Shown in pieces: positions 25,173 to 34,035 of a stretch of 64,000 bases of DNA. The notes beneath the pieces are model-generated. The model was not told where the DNA came from. It ran no database searches and was given only the letters and a program-made list of their open reading frames with translations. Origin of the DNA: Streptomyces lavendulae subsp. lavendulae. Its GTDB lineage: Bacteria; Actinomycetota; Actinomycetes; Streptomycetales; Streptomycetaceae. Both the position numbers and the translations under genes were made by a program. The stretch covers positions 3,162,001 to 3,226,000 of the forward strand of contig NZ_CP024985.1 of NCBI RefSeq assembly GCF_002803845.1, in the 5' to 3' direction. Positions within the stretch are counted from its first letter, which is position 1. Each line of letters opens with the position of its first letter.

Positions 25173-26716
25173 CGGGAACCCGGCGCGGGCCGCTCGGGCG
25201 CCGGTCCGCCCCCGCCGCGCGGGCGGTCGGCCGCGAGCCCCGGCGGCTGGGCCGGCACCGCGGGCAGCGCGGCGGCGGCCGTACCCGCGGGGCCGGCGGC
25301 GGCCGTACCCGCGGCGGCGCCGGCGGGTGTACCCGAGGCAGTGGCCGTAACCGCGGCGGCGCCCGCGCCGATCACCTGGAGGTCGTCGTCGGAGGTGACC
25401 ACGGGGTGCCAGCCGTGCCGCCCGATGGCGGTGACCAGCGCCCGCACCATGGCCGGGTCGAACTGGGCCCCGGCGCAGCGCTCCAGCTCCGTCAGGGCGA
25501 CCTCCACCGGCCGGGCCCGGCTGTAGGAGCGGGTCGAGGTCATCGCGTCGAAGGAGTCGGCCACCGCCACCACCCGGGCCAGCACCGGGATCTGCTCCCC
25601 GCTCAGCCCGTACGGGTACCCGGAGCCGTCGACCCGCTCGTGGTGGTGCAGGATCGCGGACCGGGCCTCCCCCAGGAAGCCGATGCCCCGGACCATCTCG
25701 TGCCCGTACTCGGGGTGCAGCTCGATGACGCGGCGCTCCTCGGGGGTCAGCGGCCCGTCCTTGCGCAGCAGCCGGGTCGGTACGCCGAGCTTGCCGACGT
25801 CGTGCAGGATCCCGGCGATGCGGACGACCTCCAGGCGGTCGTCGGCCATGCCCAGCTCGCGGGCGATCATCGCGGAGGCCTGGCCGACGCGTTCGCTGTG
25901 GCCGCGCGTGTAGCGGTCCTTGATGTCGACGGCCTGGACCAGGGCGCGGATCGTGGCCCGGTGGGCGGCGCGCTCGCGGTGGTACTGGGCGAAGACCCAG
26001 CAGGAGACGTACATCGGCAGGAGGACGAGGAGGGCGGCCGGGATCCCGTAGGAGCTGCGCCACATCACGGCCATCATCAGCCCTGCGAGGCCGTGCACGC
26101 AGTGCGGGGCGAGGGACCGGGTGAGGAGTCCGTGCCGGGCGTCGGCGGCCGGCCGGCCTTCGGCGGCGGCCAGGATCCCGGTGTCGAGAGCGGTGAGCAC
26201 CAGGCAGAAGACGACGGCGGCGGCCGCGGCGGGGAGCAGCACGGAGGGGAAGTCGGCCACCCAGGGGGAGGGGTCCGCGCCGTGGCCGGTCCCGCCCGGC
26301 GCCCCGGATCCGGGTCCGGCGGTCGCTCCCCGGCCGCCGAGGAGCCCGTGGACCCGGCCTGCCAGGTGGGCGGCCACCGCCTGCTGCGCCGCGTGCCACA
26401 CCCGGCGGACCCCGGCGGGCCGCTGGACGACGGTCTGGGCGAGCGCGCCCGGCACGGCCACGAGCGCGGCGGCCGCGGGCGGCAGCAGGAAGACGGCCGC
26501 CATCACGACGGGGAAGAAGCAGCCGAGGCCGTCGGGCGCCCGGCGGTCCGTCGGCGCGAGCACCCGGACCAGTTCGCAGCCCAGGTAGAGCGCGGCGAGC
26601 ACGACGACGGCCGTCCAGGGCGTGGCGGGGTCCGTCAGGGCGGGTGCGGCACAGGCGGCGGCCGCGAGCACGGCGGCCAGCACGAACGCGCGCGCCGTCG
26701 GCGGAAGTGCCCGCAT
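25169..26716 (-). CDS. membrane-bound HD-GYP domain protein, probable c-di-GMP phosphodiesterase
   Basis: The protein has 515 residues from ATG at 26716, with GGAGGCGAGCG upstream. Seven or so membrane segments lie in residues 5-245. The catalytic domain has ILHDVGKLGVP (HD), then HPEYGHEMV and HHHERVDGSGYPYG (the GYP motif), followed by VVAVADSFDAMTS. These are the complete HD-GYP signatures. The C-terminal ~90 residues are Ala/Pro/Gly-rich and probably disordered. It is co-translated with the degenerate HD partner. In Streptomyces, c-di-GMP holds cells in vegetative growth through BldD, so this pair may influence development. Confidence 0.88.
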   Translation of the reverse strand: MRALPPTARAFVLAAVLAAAACAAPALTDPATPWTAVVVLAALYLGCELVRVLAPTDRRAPDGLGCFFPVVMAAVFLLPPAAAALVAVPGALAQTVVQRPAGVRRVWHAAQQAVAAHLAGRVHGLLGGRGATAGPGSGAPGGTGHGADPSPWVADFPSVLLPAAAAAVVFCLVLTALDTGILAAAEGRPAADARHGLLTRSLAPHCVHGLAGLMMAVMWRSSYGIPAALLVLLPMYVSCWVFAQYHRERAAHRATIRALVQAVDIKDRYTRGHSERVGQASAMIARELGMADDRLEVVRIAGILHDVGKLGVPTRLLRKDGPLTPEERRVIELHPEYGHEMVRGIGFLGEARSAILHHHERVDGSGYPYGLSGEQIPVLARVVAVADSFDAMTSTRSYSRARPVEVALTELERCAGAQFDPAMVRALVTAIGRHGWHPVVTSDDDLQVIGAGAAAVTATASGTPAGAAAGTAAAGPAGTAAAALPAVPAQPPGLAADRPRGGGGPAPERPAPGSR

Positions 26717-26929
26717 GGCGCTCGCCTCCCCCCTGTGCCGCGCACATCGGGTGCCGAAGGGAACCGGCACCGCGAGGGGAGAATAGGCGCGCCCTCGGGG
26801 AAAGCAGGGCACATTTTCGCATTGCGCCGTACGGGCGCCCCCGGATTAGCACCTTCGAGTGAACGAAGTGGGCTTCCGGGGGCGGTTGTTCGGCGCGGCC
26901 GTTTCAGCGCGGCCGTTCGGCGCGGCCGC

Positions 26930-27232
26930 TCAGCCGGTCGCCGGACCGGCGGTGACGTCGTGGTCGGGCACGGCCTGGCCCGAGCGGATCAGCTCGATCC
27001 GTCCCATGACCTTGGAGCGCAGATCGCTCGGTACGTCGTCCGAACCGCAGCAGCGCTTCACCAGCTTCTTCACGGCCTGCTCCAGGCCGTACTTCTCAAG
27101 ACAGGGATTGCACTCGCCGAAGTGCGTCTCGAACTTCGTGCAGTCACTGTCGGGCATCTCGTGGTCCAGGAACTCATAGAGATGGTCCAGAACCTCGGCG
27201 CACTCCGTCTCGTGCGGCTCTCCGCAGCTCAT
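26930..27232 (-). CDS. rsrA: zinc-containing redox-sensitive anti-sigma factor RsrA
   Basis: The protein has 100 residues. The ligand set known for S. coelicolor RsrA is reproduced at the same numbers: C11, H37, C41 and C44 (HFGECNPC), plus C3, C31 and C61-C62. The reduced zinc form binds SigR; disulfide formation releases it. The ATG overlaps the sigR stop by 4 bp (27229-27232), so the pair is made in step. Downstream of the stop lie three GCGCGGCCG repeats (26895-26935) that could fold as a terminator. Confidence 0.96.
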   Translation of the reverse strand: MSCGEPHETECAEVLDHLYEFLDHEMPDSDCTKFETHFGECNPCLEKYGLEQAVKKLVKRCCGSDDVPSDLRSKVMGRIELIRSGQAVPDHDVTAGPATG

Positions 27233-28038
27233 GAGCCCGAGCCTTTCAGGTCGTTCGACTCTCCCGCGCCCGCGGGGACCAGCCCGCGCTCACGGGCATA
27301 GTCCTCCAGCATTCCGCGGAGTTGACGGCGGCCACGGTGCAGTCGCGACATGACCGTACCGATGGGTGTACCCATGATGTCCGCGATCTCCTTGTACGCA
27401 AAGCCCTCTACGTCGGCAAGATAGACCGCGATGCGGAACTCCTCCGGAATGGCCTGCAGGGCTTCCTTCACGTCGGAATCGGGCAGGTGGTCGAGCGCCT
27501 GCGATTCCGCGGAACGCAATCCGGTCGACATGTGCGACTCGGCGCGCGCCAGCTGCCAGTCCTCGATCTCCTCCGCCGCGCTGCGCTGCGGCTCGCGCTG
27601 CTTCTTGCGGTAGGAGTTGATGAACGTGTTGGTCAGAATGCGGTACAGCCACGCCTTGAGATTGGTGCCCTCGCGGAACTGGTGGAAGGACGCGTACGCC
27701 TTCGCGTACGTCTCCTGGACCAGGTCCTCGGCGTCGGCCGGGTTGCGCGTCATGCGCAGCGCGGCGGAATACATCTGGTCGAGGTAGCCGAGGGCGTCCC
27801 GCTCGAAACGCGCGTTGCGTTCCGCCGTTGTCTCCTGCGCCTGGCCTTCGTCGGTCCCAGCGACAGGACCCACCTCCTCCGACAGCGTGGCGGCTCCGAA
27901 AGCGGACCCGCTCGAATCGGAGAATAGTCGACCATCCCGGCCTTCCGCCGCCCGAAGCGAGGCACGCTTGGGGGCAGGCAGCACCGTCCAGTCCAGGTCA
28001 GCGGCCTGCGGACGGTTCTGGCTGATGACCTGGGTCAT
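27229..28038 (-). CDS. sigR: thiol-stress ECF sigma factor SigR, long (SigR') and short forms
   Basis: The full frame is 269 residues. A GTG 55 codons in (27873) would give the 214-residue short form that starts GPVAGTDEG. This matches the S. coelicolor arrangement, where SigR' carries a 55-residue extension that makes it unstable. Region 2 ([24 protein letters not shown]) and region 4 ([23 protein letters not shown]) are typical ECF. SigR turns on thioredoxin, mycothiol and proteolysis genes after oxidation. A SigR-type promoter lies 50 bp upstream of the long start, giving autoregulation. Confidence 0.96.
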   Translation of the reverse strand: MTQVISQNRPQAADLDWTVLPAPKRASLRAAEGRDGRLFSDSSGSAFGAATLSEEVGPVAGTDEGQAQETTAERNARFERDALGYLDQMYSAALRMTRNPADAEDLVQETYAKAYASFHQFREGTNLKAWLYRILTNTFINSYRKKQREPQRSAAEEIEDWQLARAESHMSTGLRSAESQALDHLPDSDVKEALQAIPEEFRIAVYLADVEGFAYKEIADIMGTPIGTVMSRLHRGRRQLRGMLEDYARERGLVPAGAGESNDLKGSGS

Positions 28039-28086
28039 GCGCTCCCTCTCCTCCGACGAATTCCCCTACGTTCCGACACTCCGCAC

Positions 28087-28112
28087 AACAGGCGGGCCGT
28101 GCAGGGCATTCC
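28087..28112 (-). promoter_or_regulatory. SigR-dependent autoregulatory promoter of sigR
   Basis: On the minus strand GGAAT (28112-28108) and GTT (28089-28087) are separated by exactly 18 bases, the SigR consensus. It equals sigRp2 of S. coelicolor and lies 49 bases upstream of the long-form start. Confidence 0.88.
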
Positions 28113-28208
28113 CGGGCCCGCCAAGGGCTTTCGGCCGTTTTCCGGCCCGTCCGGGGGCGGGTGACCGGGATCACTCCGGAATCCGTCAGGTCGGGAGCGC
28201 GGCCGCCC

Positions 28209-28853
28209 TCATCCGATGCGCCGGTCGAGCCACGGGCCCACCGCCCCGGTGATCACGGCGAGGGTCTCCTCCTGCGTCGGGCCCGCCTTCTTCGGCACGG
28301 CGAAGCCGTGGTCGGCGTGGGCCACCTCCACCAGCTCGTACGGGTGCGCCCCGGCCGGCGGCGGGAACTCCCCGGGCCGCCCGAAGGGGTCCCGGCCGCC
28401 CTGGACCACCAGGACCGGCCTCCCGGCGCCCAGCAGCTCCGCCTCCCGGGACTTCTCGGGCCGGCCCGGCGGGTGCAGCGGGAACGCCAGCGCGAGCACC
28501 CCGGCGGCGTCCAGCTCCACGGCGGTCCGGCAGGCCACCCGGGCCCCCGCGCTGCGTCCGCCGGCCACCACGGGCAGGCCCGGCCGGCGCAGCACGGGCC
28601 ACACGGCCCGCCAGCCCGCGTCGAGCGTCCCGGGGGCGGCGGCGACCTTCTTGCCCGCGACCCGCCAGGGCTGCTCGACCAGGGCGACGGTGACCCCGCG
28701 CGCGGGCAGGGCGGCGGCCAGGGCGGCGAGGTCCCGGGCCTCGATGCCGCCGCCGGCACCGTGGCCGAGGGCCAGGACGAGCCGCGCGGAGCGGGCGGGG
28801 TGCCAGGTGACGCGGGCCTCGCCCGCCGGGGTGTCGACGCTCTCGGTGGTCAT
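28209..28853 (-). CDS. alpha/beta hydrolase (dienelactone hydrolase/KANL3-Tex30-like)
   Basis: The protein has 214 residues. The nucleophile elbow is GGRSAGARVA (residues about 97-106), an acid follows in VVQGGRDPFGRPGEFP, and the histidine in HADHGFAVP. The oxyanion side reads ALGHGAGGG near residue 30. Substrate is unknown. It is cytoplasmic, with no signal peptide, and lies 24 bp upstream of the yedK-like gene's stop in the same orientation, so the two may be co-transcribed. Confidence 0.85.
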   Translation of the reverse strand: MTTESVDTPAGEARVTWHPARSARLVLALGHGAGGGIEARDLAALAAALPARGVTVALVEQPWRVAGKKVAAAPGTLDAGWRAVWPVLRRPGLPVVAGGRSAGARVACRTAVELDAAGVLALAFPLHPPGRPEKSREAELLGAGRPVLVVQGGRDPFGRPGEFPPPAGAHPYELVEVAHADHGFAVPKKAGPTQEETLAVITGAVGPWLDRRIG

Positions 28854-28877
28854 CCCCCGATCATGCCGGTCACCGGG

Positions 28878-29693
28878 TCAGAAGAGGGTGCCCTCCTCCG
28901 GCGCGGCCAGCTCGCCGAGCAGCTCGGGCCCGTTGTTGCGGACGTTGCTGACGGCGGTGGACACCGGGTAGGCGCGCATCAGCCCGCCGGGCGGCGGGGC
29001 GAGGAGGCCGCGCAGCTCGTCCTCGTCGGTGCGGGCCGGGTCCAGCCAGGCGTCCCAGCGGTCGGGGGTGAGCATGAGCGGCATCCGGGGGTGGATGTCG
29101 GACAGCGAGCGCGGGCCCTCGGCGGGGGCGGTGCCCAGCGGCCCGGTCTCGGCCTCGGCGGTGATCACCGAGCAGGTGGCCCACCAGGCCTGCGGGTGCT
29201 CGGGCGGCAGGGTCCCGTCGCGCCAGAACTCGTAGATCCCGGCCATCGCGAAGACGGAGCCGTCGGTGGGCAGGACGAAGTACGGCTGCTTGCGGGCCCG
29301 CTTCTTCTTCCCCTCGACCTCCAGCTGCCGCTCGTCGTGGGCGGTGACCCACTCGTAGTAGCCGTCGGCGGGGACGATGCAGCGGCGCTGGGCGAAGGGG
29401 CGGCGGAACGACGGCTTCTCGTGCAGGGTCTCGGACCGGGCGTTGATCATCCGGGCGGCGCCCTCGGGGCTCTTGGCCCAGGAGGGGACCAGGCCCCACT
29501 TCAGCACCCGCAGTTGGCGAACCGGACGCGGGTCCCCCGCGTCCTTGAGGGGACGGTCGAGGACCACGTGGACCTCCTTCGTCGGCGCCACGTTCCAGTC
29601 GGGGGCCAGGGTCTCCTGCGGCTCCCAGCGCTCGACACCGAATATCGCCGCCAGCTCCCGGGGCGTCCGACTCGCCGCAAACCTTCCGCACAT
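28878..29693 (-). CDS. SRAP/HMCES-family abasic-site processing protein (YedK)
   Basis: The protein has 271 residues from the ATG at 29693. It begins MCGRF, so Cys2 becomes the N-terminal residue after Met removal; this Cys crosslinks to abasic sites in single-stranded DNA. Other family residues are [15 protein letters not shown] (catalytic Glu) and HPRMPLML (His). Members shield abasic sites at replication forks. In M. tuberculosis the homologue also sits between sigH/rshA and aroA. Confidence 0.92.
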   Translation of the reverse strand: MCGRFAASRTPRELAAIFGVERWEPQETLAPDWNVAPTKEVHVVLDRPLKDAGDPRPVRQLRVLKWGLVPSWAKSPEGAARMINARSETLHEKPSFRRPFAQRRCIVPADGYYEWVTAHDERQLEVEGKKKRARKQPYFVLPTDGSVFAMAGIYEFWRDGTLPPEHPQAWWATCSVITAEAETGPLGTAPAEGPRSLSDIHPRMPLMLTPDRWDAWLDPARTDEDELRGLLAPPPGGLMRAYPVSTAVSNVRNNGPELLGELAAPEEGTLF

Positions 29694-29746
29694 GGCTGAC
29701 ACACTGCCATGGCACCCGCCCTCCACCGCAAGGAGTCCGCCACTCC

Positions 29747-30460
29747 ATGGACAGCACCACGACGGCCGGTCTCTGGGACCGGCTGACCGGCATACAGCCC
29801 GAGCCCTCCTGGTGGCTGGTGGTCCTGACGGGCCTGGCCGCCCTGGCGGCGGTGGTGCCGCGGCCGGTGTGGCTGCTCTCGCGCAACGCGATCACCATCG
29901 CCCACGAGGGCGGGCACGGGCTGCTGGCCCTGCTGACCGGCCGGCGGCTCGACGGGATCCGGCTGCACTCGGACACCAGCGGGGTCACCGTCAGCAGCGG
30001 CAAGCCCACCGGGCTCGGGATGATCCTCACGGCCGCCGCCGGGTACACGGCGCCGTCGCTGCTGGGCCTGGGCGGGGCCGCCCTGCTGTCGGCGCACCGG
30101 ATCACGCTGCTGCTGTGGGCGGCGACCGCGCTGCTGCTCGCGATGCTGGTGATGATCCGCAACGCGTACGGACTGCTGACGGTGGTGCTGACCGGCGCCG
30201 CGTTCGTCCTGGTGTCCTGGCTGGCGCCGTCCGGGGTGCAGGCGGTGTTCGCGTACGCGGTGGTGTGGTTCCTGCTGCTGGGCGGCGTGCGGCCGGTGTT
30301 CGAGCTCCAGGCCAAGCGTCGGCACGGCGGAGCCCCCGATTCGGACGCCGACCAGCTGGGGCGGCTCACCCATGTGCCCGCACTCGCCTGGCTGCTGCTC
30401 TTCCACGCCGTCGCCCTGTGCTCGCTGATCGGCGGCGGTCGCTGGCTTCTCGGCCTCTGA
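29747..30460 (+). CDS. M50-type membrane metallopeptidase-like protein
   Basis: The protein has 237 residues with about six membrane segments. The first hydrophobic region ([16 protein letters not shown]) is followed by [18 protein letters not shown], an HExxH zinc motif embedded in a helix as in site-2 proteases. An M50 second ligand region could lie in the later hydrophobic stretch, but no clear LDG motif is seen. It may therefore be an M50B-like protein of unknown target. It is divergent from yedK (53 bp between starts) and upstream of aroA. Confidence 0.85.
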   Translation: MDSTTTAGLWDRLTGIQPEPSWWLVVLTGLAALAAVVPRPVWLLSRNAITIAHEGGHGLLALLTGRRLDGIRLHSDTSGVTVSSGKPTGLGMILTAAAGYTAPSLLGLGGAALLSAHRITLLLWAATALLLAMLVMIRNAYGLLTVVLTGAAFVLVSWLAPSGVQAVFAYAVVWFLLLGGVRPVFELQAKRRHGGAPDSDADQLGRLTHVPALAWLLLFHAVALCSLIGGGRWLLGL

Positions 30461-30513
30461 GACGGGCCCGCGATCAAGATCTGGGCCCGGGGGAAGCCAC
30501 TAAAGTGGTGGCC

Positions 30514-31857
30514 ATGACCGAGACCCCCGCGCTCCACGCCCTCTGGCCCGCCCCCCTCGCCGACGGGGCCGTCCACGCCACCGTCACCGTGCCGGGGTCC
30601 AAATCGGTCACCAACCGCGCCCTCGTCCTGGCCGCGCTCGCCGCCGAGCCGGGCTGGGTGCGCCGCCCGCTGCGTTCGCGCGACTCCCAGCTGATGTCGG
30701 ACGCGCTGCGCGCGCTGGGCGTCGGCATCGAGGAGACCGTCTCCTCCAGCTCCGGCGACGGCGCGGGCGGCGAGGCCTGGCGGATCATCCCGGCGGCCCT
30801 GCACGGCCCGGCCACCGTGGACGTCGGCAACGCGGGCACGGTCATGCGCTTCCTGCCGCCCGTCGCGACCCTGGCCGCCGGCGACATCCGCTTCGACGGC
30901 GACCCGCGGTCCTACGAGCGCCCCCTCGGCGAGGTCATCAACGCCCTGCGCGTCCTCGGCGCCCGGATCGACGACGACGGCCGCGGCGCGCTGCCGATGA
31001 CCGTCCAGGGCGGTGGGGCCCTGGAGGGCGGCACGGTCGAGATCGACGCCTCCAACTCCTCGCAGTTCGTCTCGGCGCTGCTGCTCTCCGCACCCCGCTT
31101 CAACCAGGGCGTCGAGGTCCGCCACACCGGCGCGAGCCTGCCGTCGATGCCGCACATCCGGATGACGGTGGAGATGCTGCGCGCGGCGGGCGCCCAGGTC
31201 GACACCCCCGAGGCCGGCGGCGAGAAGAACGTGTGGCGCGTCGCGCCCGGCGCGCTGCTCGGCCGCGACATGGTCGTGGAGCCGGACCTGTCCAACGCCC
31301 AGCCGTTCATGGCCGCGGCCCTGATCACCGGCGGCACGGTGACCGTCCCCGACTGGCCGCGCCGCACCACCCAGCCCGGTGACGCGCTGCGCCGGATCTT
31401 CACCGAGATGGGCGGCTCCTGCGAGCTGACCGACGCGGGCCTGGTCTTCACCGGCACCGGCAAGATCCACGGCATCGACGTGGACCTGAGCGAGGTCGGC
31501 GAGCTGACCCCCGGCATCGCGGCGGTCGCGGCGCTGGCCGACTCGGAGTCGGTGCTGCGCGGTGTCCAGCACCTGCGCCTGCACGAGACGGACCGGCTGG
31601 CGGCCCTCACCGCGGAGATCAACGGGCTCGGCGGCGACGTCACCGAGACCGCCGACGGCCTGCACATCCGCCCGCGCCCGCTGCACGGCGGTGTCTTCCA
31701 CACCTACGACGACCACCGGATGGCCACGGCCGGCGCGGTGATCGGCCTGGCCGTCAAGGGCGTGGAGATCGAGAACGTGGCGACGACCGCGAAGACCCTG
31801 CCGGACTTCCCGAAGATGTGGACAGACATGCTCGCGGGCACGGGAGCGGGAGCGTAG
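30514..31857 (+). CDS. aroA: 3-phosphoshikimate 1-carboxyvinyltransferase (EPSP synthase)
   Basis: The protein has 447 residues. It carries the N-terminal [12 protein letters not shown], the PEP-site [16 protein letters not shown] (residues about 104-119), and the late HETDRLAAL and [15 protein letters not shown]. It joins shikimate-3-phosphate and PEP in the sixth step of aromatic amino-acid synthesis. The glycine in NAGT is intact, as in typical enzymes. The gene is 8 bp upstream of rsgA and probably co-transcribed, an order shared with mycobacteria. Confidence 0.95.
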   Translation: MTETPALHALWPAPLADGAVHATVTVPGSKSVTNRALVLAALAAEPGWVRRPLRSRDSQLMSDALRALGVGIEETVSSSSGDGAGGEAWRIIPAALHGPATVDVGNAGTVMRFLPPVATLAAGDIRFDGDPRSYERPLGEVINALRVLGARIDDDGRGALPMTVQGGGALEGGTVEIDASNSSQFVSALLLSAPRFNQGVEVRHTGASLPSMPHIRMTVEMLRAAGAQVDTPEAGGEKNVWRVAPGALLGRDMVVEPDLSNAQPFMAAALITGGTVTVPDWPRRTTQPGDALRRIFTEMGGSCELTDAGLVFTGTGKIHGIDVDLSEVGELTPGIAAVAALADSESVLRGVQHLRLHETDRLAALTAEINGLGGDVTETADGLHIRPRPLHGGVFHTYDDHRMATAGAVIGLAVKGVEIENVATTAKTLPDFPKMWTDMLAGTGAGA

Positions 31858-31865
31858 GGCCCGTC

Positions 31866-32876
31866 ATGCGCAGGTACGGCAAGCACACCGACGAGGACGA
31901 CATCCGCCAGCGCCCGAACCCCAAGGGCAACCGGGCGCGGACGAACATCCGGCCCAAGCACGAGGACGCCTCCGAGGGCTTCGTGCTGACCGTGGACCGC
32001 GGCCGGCTGACCTGCCTGGTCGGGGACCGCACGATCACCGCGATGAAGGCCCGCGAGCTGGGCCGCAAGGCGGCGGTGGTCGGCGACCGGGTCTGGATCG
32101 TCGGTGACCTGTCCGGCAAGAAGGACACCCTCGCGCGGATCGTGCGCATCGAGGAGCGCAAGTCCGTCCTGCGGCGCACCGCCGACGACGACGACCCGTA
32201 CGAGCGGGTGGTCGTCGCCAACGCCGACCAGCTGGCCATCGTCACGGCGCTGGCCGATCCGGAGCCCCGGCCCCGCATGATCGACCGCTGTCTGGTGGCC
32301 GCGTACGACGCCGGGCTGGAGCCCCTGCTGGTGCTCACCAAGTCCGACCTGACCTCCGCGGACAAGATCCTGGAGATCTACTCCACCTTCGGCCTGAACT
32401 ACGTGGTGACCAACCGCGAGGAGCTGGCGACCGGCGGCGCCGCCGACCGGGTGCGCGAGCGGCTCAACGGCCGGATCACCGCCTTCGTCGGCCATTCCGG
32501 CGTCGGCAAGACCACCCTGGTGAACTCGCTGGTCGCCGAGGGCCGCCAGCGGGCCACCGGGCACGTCAACGCGGTGACCGGCCGCGGCCGCCACACCACC
32601 ACCTCGGCGCTCGCCCTGCCGCTGCCCGCCGGGGACGGCTGGGTCATCGACACCCCGGGCGTGCGCTCCTTCGGCCTGCACCACGTGGACCCGTCCCGGG
32701 TGATCCTGGCCTTCCCGGAGCTGGTGCCGGGGACGGAGGGCTGCCCGCGGGCGTGCAGCCACGACGAGCCGGACTGCGCGCTGGACCAGTGGGTGGAGGA
32801 CGGCCACGCGGACCCGGCCCGGCTGTACTCGCTGCGCCGGCTGCTGCAGACGCGGGAGCGTCGCGAGGGCGACTGA
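31866..32876 (+). CDS. rsgA: ribosome small-subunit maturation GTPase RsgA
   Basis: The protein has 336 residues. It shows the circularly permuted GTPase order: G4 first (LVLTKSD near residue 160), then G1 (GHSGVGKTTLVNSL near 214) and G3 (VIDTPGVRSF). The N-terminal OB fold and C-terminal zinc motif CPRACSHDEPDC are present. RsgA checks 30S subunit assembly. It follows aroA by 8 bp. Confidence 0.94.
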   Translation: MRRYGKHTDEDDIRQRPNPKGNRARTNIRPKHEDASEGFVLTVDRGRLTCLVGDRTITAMKARELGRKAAVVGDRVWIVGDLSGKKDTLARIVRIEERKSVLRRTADDDDPYERVVVANADQLAIVTALADPEPRPRMIDRCLVAAYDAGLEPLLVLTKSDLTSADKILEIYSTFGLNYVVTNREELATGGAADRVRERLNGRITAFVGHSGVGKTTLVNSLVAEGRQRATGHVNAVTGRGRHTTTSALALPLPAGDGWVIDTPGVRSFGLHHVDPSRVILAFPELVPGTEGCPRACSHDEPDCALDQWVEDGHADPARLYSLRRLLQTRERREGD

Positions 32877-32930
32877 CCCGGGGGCGGGGTTTGCAGGGCG
32901 TCCTGTCTGGTAAATGCATCATCGCACCAA

Positions 32931-32945
32931 GTGACGCGACGTCAC
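32931..32945. promoter_or_regulatory. palindrome upstream of the SMR exporter gene
   Basis: GTGACGCGACGTCAC is a perfect 6-3-6 inverted repeat, 23 bp before the exporter start. It may be an operator, or a structural element next to the GCGGGGAGG ribosome site. Confidence 0.45.
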
Positions 32946-32967
32946 GCGAGGCGGGGAGGCAATCGAC

Positions 32968-33291
32968 ATGGCGTGGCTGCTGGTGGTGGTCGCGGGAATC
33001 CTGGAGACCGGTTTCGCGGTCTGCCTCAAGCTGTCCCACGGTTTCACCCGGCTGTGGCCGACGATCGCCTTCGCCTGTTTCGCTCTGGGCAGCTTCGGGC
33101 TGCTGACGCTGGCGCTGAAGAAGCTGGACGTGGGTCCCGCCTACGCGGTCTGGACGGGCATCGGGGCCGCCGGGACCGCGATCTACGGGATGGTCTTCCT
33201 CGGCGACCTGGTCTCCACCCTCAAACTCGTCTCGATCTCGCTGGTGATCCTGGGGGTCATCGGGCTCCAGCTGTCCGGTTCGGCGCACTGA
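32968..33291 (+). CDS. SMR-family exporter, Gdx/SugE subtype
   Basis: The protein has 107 residues and four membrane segments. The essential glutamate is in AGILETGFAV (Glu near residue 13). The sequence LKLSHGFTRLWPT and AYAVWTGIGAAGTAI is the SugE/Gdx type, whose members export guanidinium, rather than the promiscuous drug-efflux EmrE type. RBS GGGGAGG lies 10 bases upstream. Its 3' end overlaps the convergent TetR gene by 35 bp. Confidence 0.9.
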   Translation: MAWLLVVVAGILETGFAVCLKLSHGFTRLWPTIAFACFALGSFGLLTLALKKLDVGPAYAVWTGIGAAGTAIYGMVFLGDLVSTLKLVSISLVILGVIGLQLSGSAH

Positions 33292-33898
33292 GGCGCGGGC
33301 CGGGCGGCGCCTGCGCCGGCGGCCGGGCCGACGGTCCGGCCGGCACTCCGAGCAGCCGCAGCAGCTCGGCGGCGGCCCCGTCCCCGATGGCGTCCTCGCC
33401 CGGGGCGATCACGTAGGACAGCGCGAGCCGGACGGCGAGCTCGCAGCGCCAGGCCGGTTCCGGGCTCAGCGCGGCCGCGGCCCGGTCCCGTACCGTCCGG
33501 GCCAGGTCCCCCGGCGCGAGTGCCTGCCGGGTCCCCGGCGGGGGCGGGGCGGGCAGCGCCGGCTCCCAGCCGCCGGTCAGCAGGGCCCGTACGAGGGGCC
33601 GGGTGCGGGCGGCGCGTACGGTCCACTCCGCGACGGCGGCGAGCCGCCCGGCGGCGTCCGCGTCCGGTAGGGAGAGGGGTCCGGGGGCCAGCGCGCGGTC
33701 GACGCCGTCGAGGTACTCCTCGGCCGCCCGGCGGACCAGGGCGCGGCCCAGGCCGTCCTTGCCGCCGAACTCGTTGTAGAGGGTCTGCCGCGAGACCCCG
33801 GCCGCGGCCGCGACCTCCACCATCCGCACGGCCGGCCAGGGGCGCGCGGACAGTGCCGCTCCGGCCGCTCGCAGCAAGGACTCCCGGCCCGCCGGCAT
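33257..33898 (-). CDS. TetR-family transcriptional regulator
   Basis: The protein has 213 residues from ATG at 33898, with GGGGAGGCGACG upstream. The HTH reads VRMVEVAAAAGVSRQTLYNEFGGKDGL. The C-terminus is Pro-rich and runs across the end of the exporter gene (35-bp tail-to-tail overlap). A likely self-operator lies over its promoter. Whether it also controls the SMR gene cannot be told. Confidence 0.85.
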   Translation of the reverse strand: MPAGRESLLRAAGAALSARPWPAVRMVEVAAAAGVSRQTLYNEFGGKDGLGRALVRRAAEEYLDGVDRALAPGPLSLPDADAAGRLAAVAEWTVRAARTRPLVRALLTGGWEPALPAPPPPGTRQALAPGDLARTVRDRAAAALSPEPAWRCELAVRLALSYVIAPGEDAIGDGAAAELLRLLGVPAGPSARPPAQAPPGPRLSAPNRTAGAR

Positions 33899-33954
33899 CG
33901 TCGCCTCCCCGCTGTCGGTCTCCCGCTGGGCTCCCCCGCCAGAGTTGACGGGCC

Positions 33955-33969
33955 GACAGATCCTGTCAA
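33955..33969 (-). promoter_or_regulatory. promoter/operator of the tetR gene
   Basis: GACAG-ATC-CTGTC (33955-33967) is a perfect palindrome that overlaps TTGACA on the minus strand (33969-33964). AACTCT follows after a 17-base spacer as a possible -10. Overlap of palindrome and -35 suggests autorepression. Confidence 0.5.
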
Positions 33970-34035
33970 GGGCGCCTCCCGGCCGCACTGTGGACCCCGT
34001 TCGCCGGGCCGCCTCCGTGTCGATACTGTTCGGGC

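Noticed and set aside
25230..25370. CRISPR-like or satellite repeat (GGCGGCCGTACCCGCGG-type units)
   Set aside because: The repeats are codons for an Ala/Gly/Thr-rich C-terminal tail of the HD-GYP protein, without uniform spacers.
26885..26940. Triplicated GCGCGGCCG as an operator
   Set aside because: It lies at the 3' end of rsrA, not in a promoter; at most a terminator structure.
32877..32967. Guanidine riboswitch before the Gdx-type exporter
   Set aside because: The 90-base leader lacks the ACGR-loop hairpins or ykkC core expected for guanidine riboswitches.
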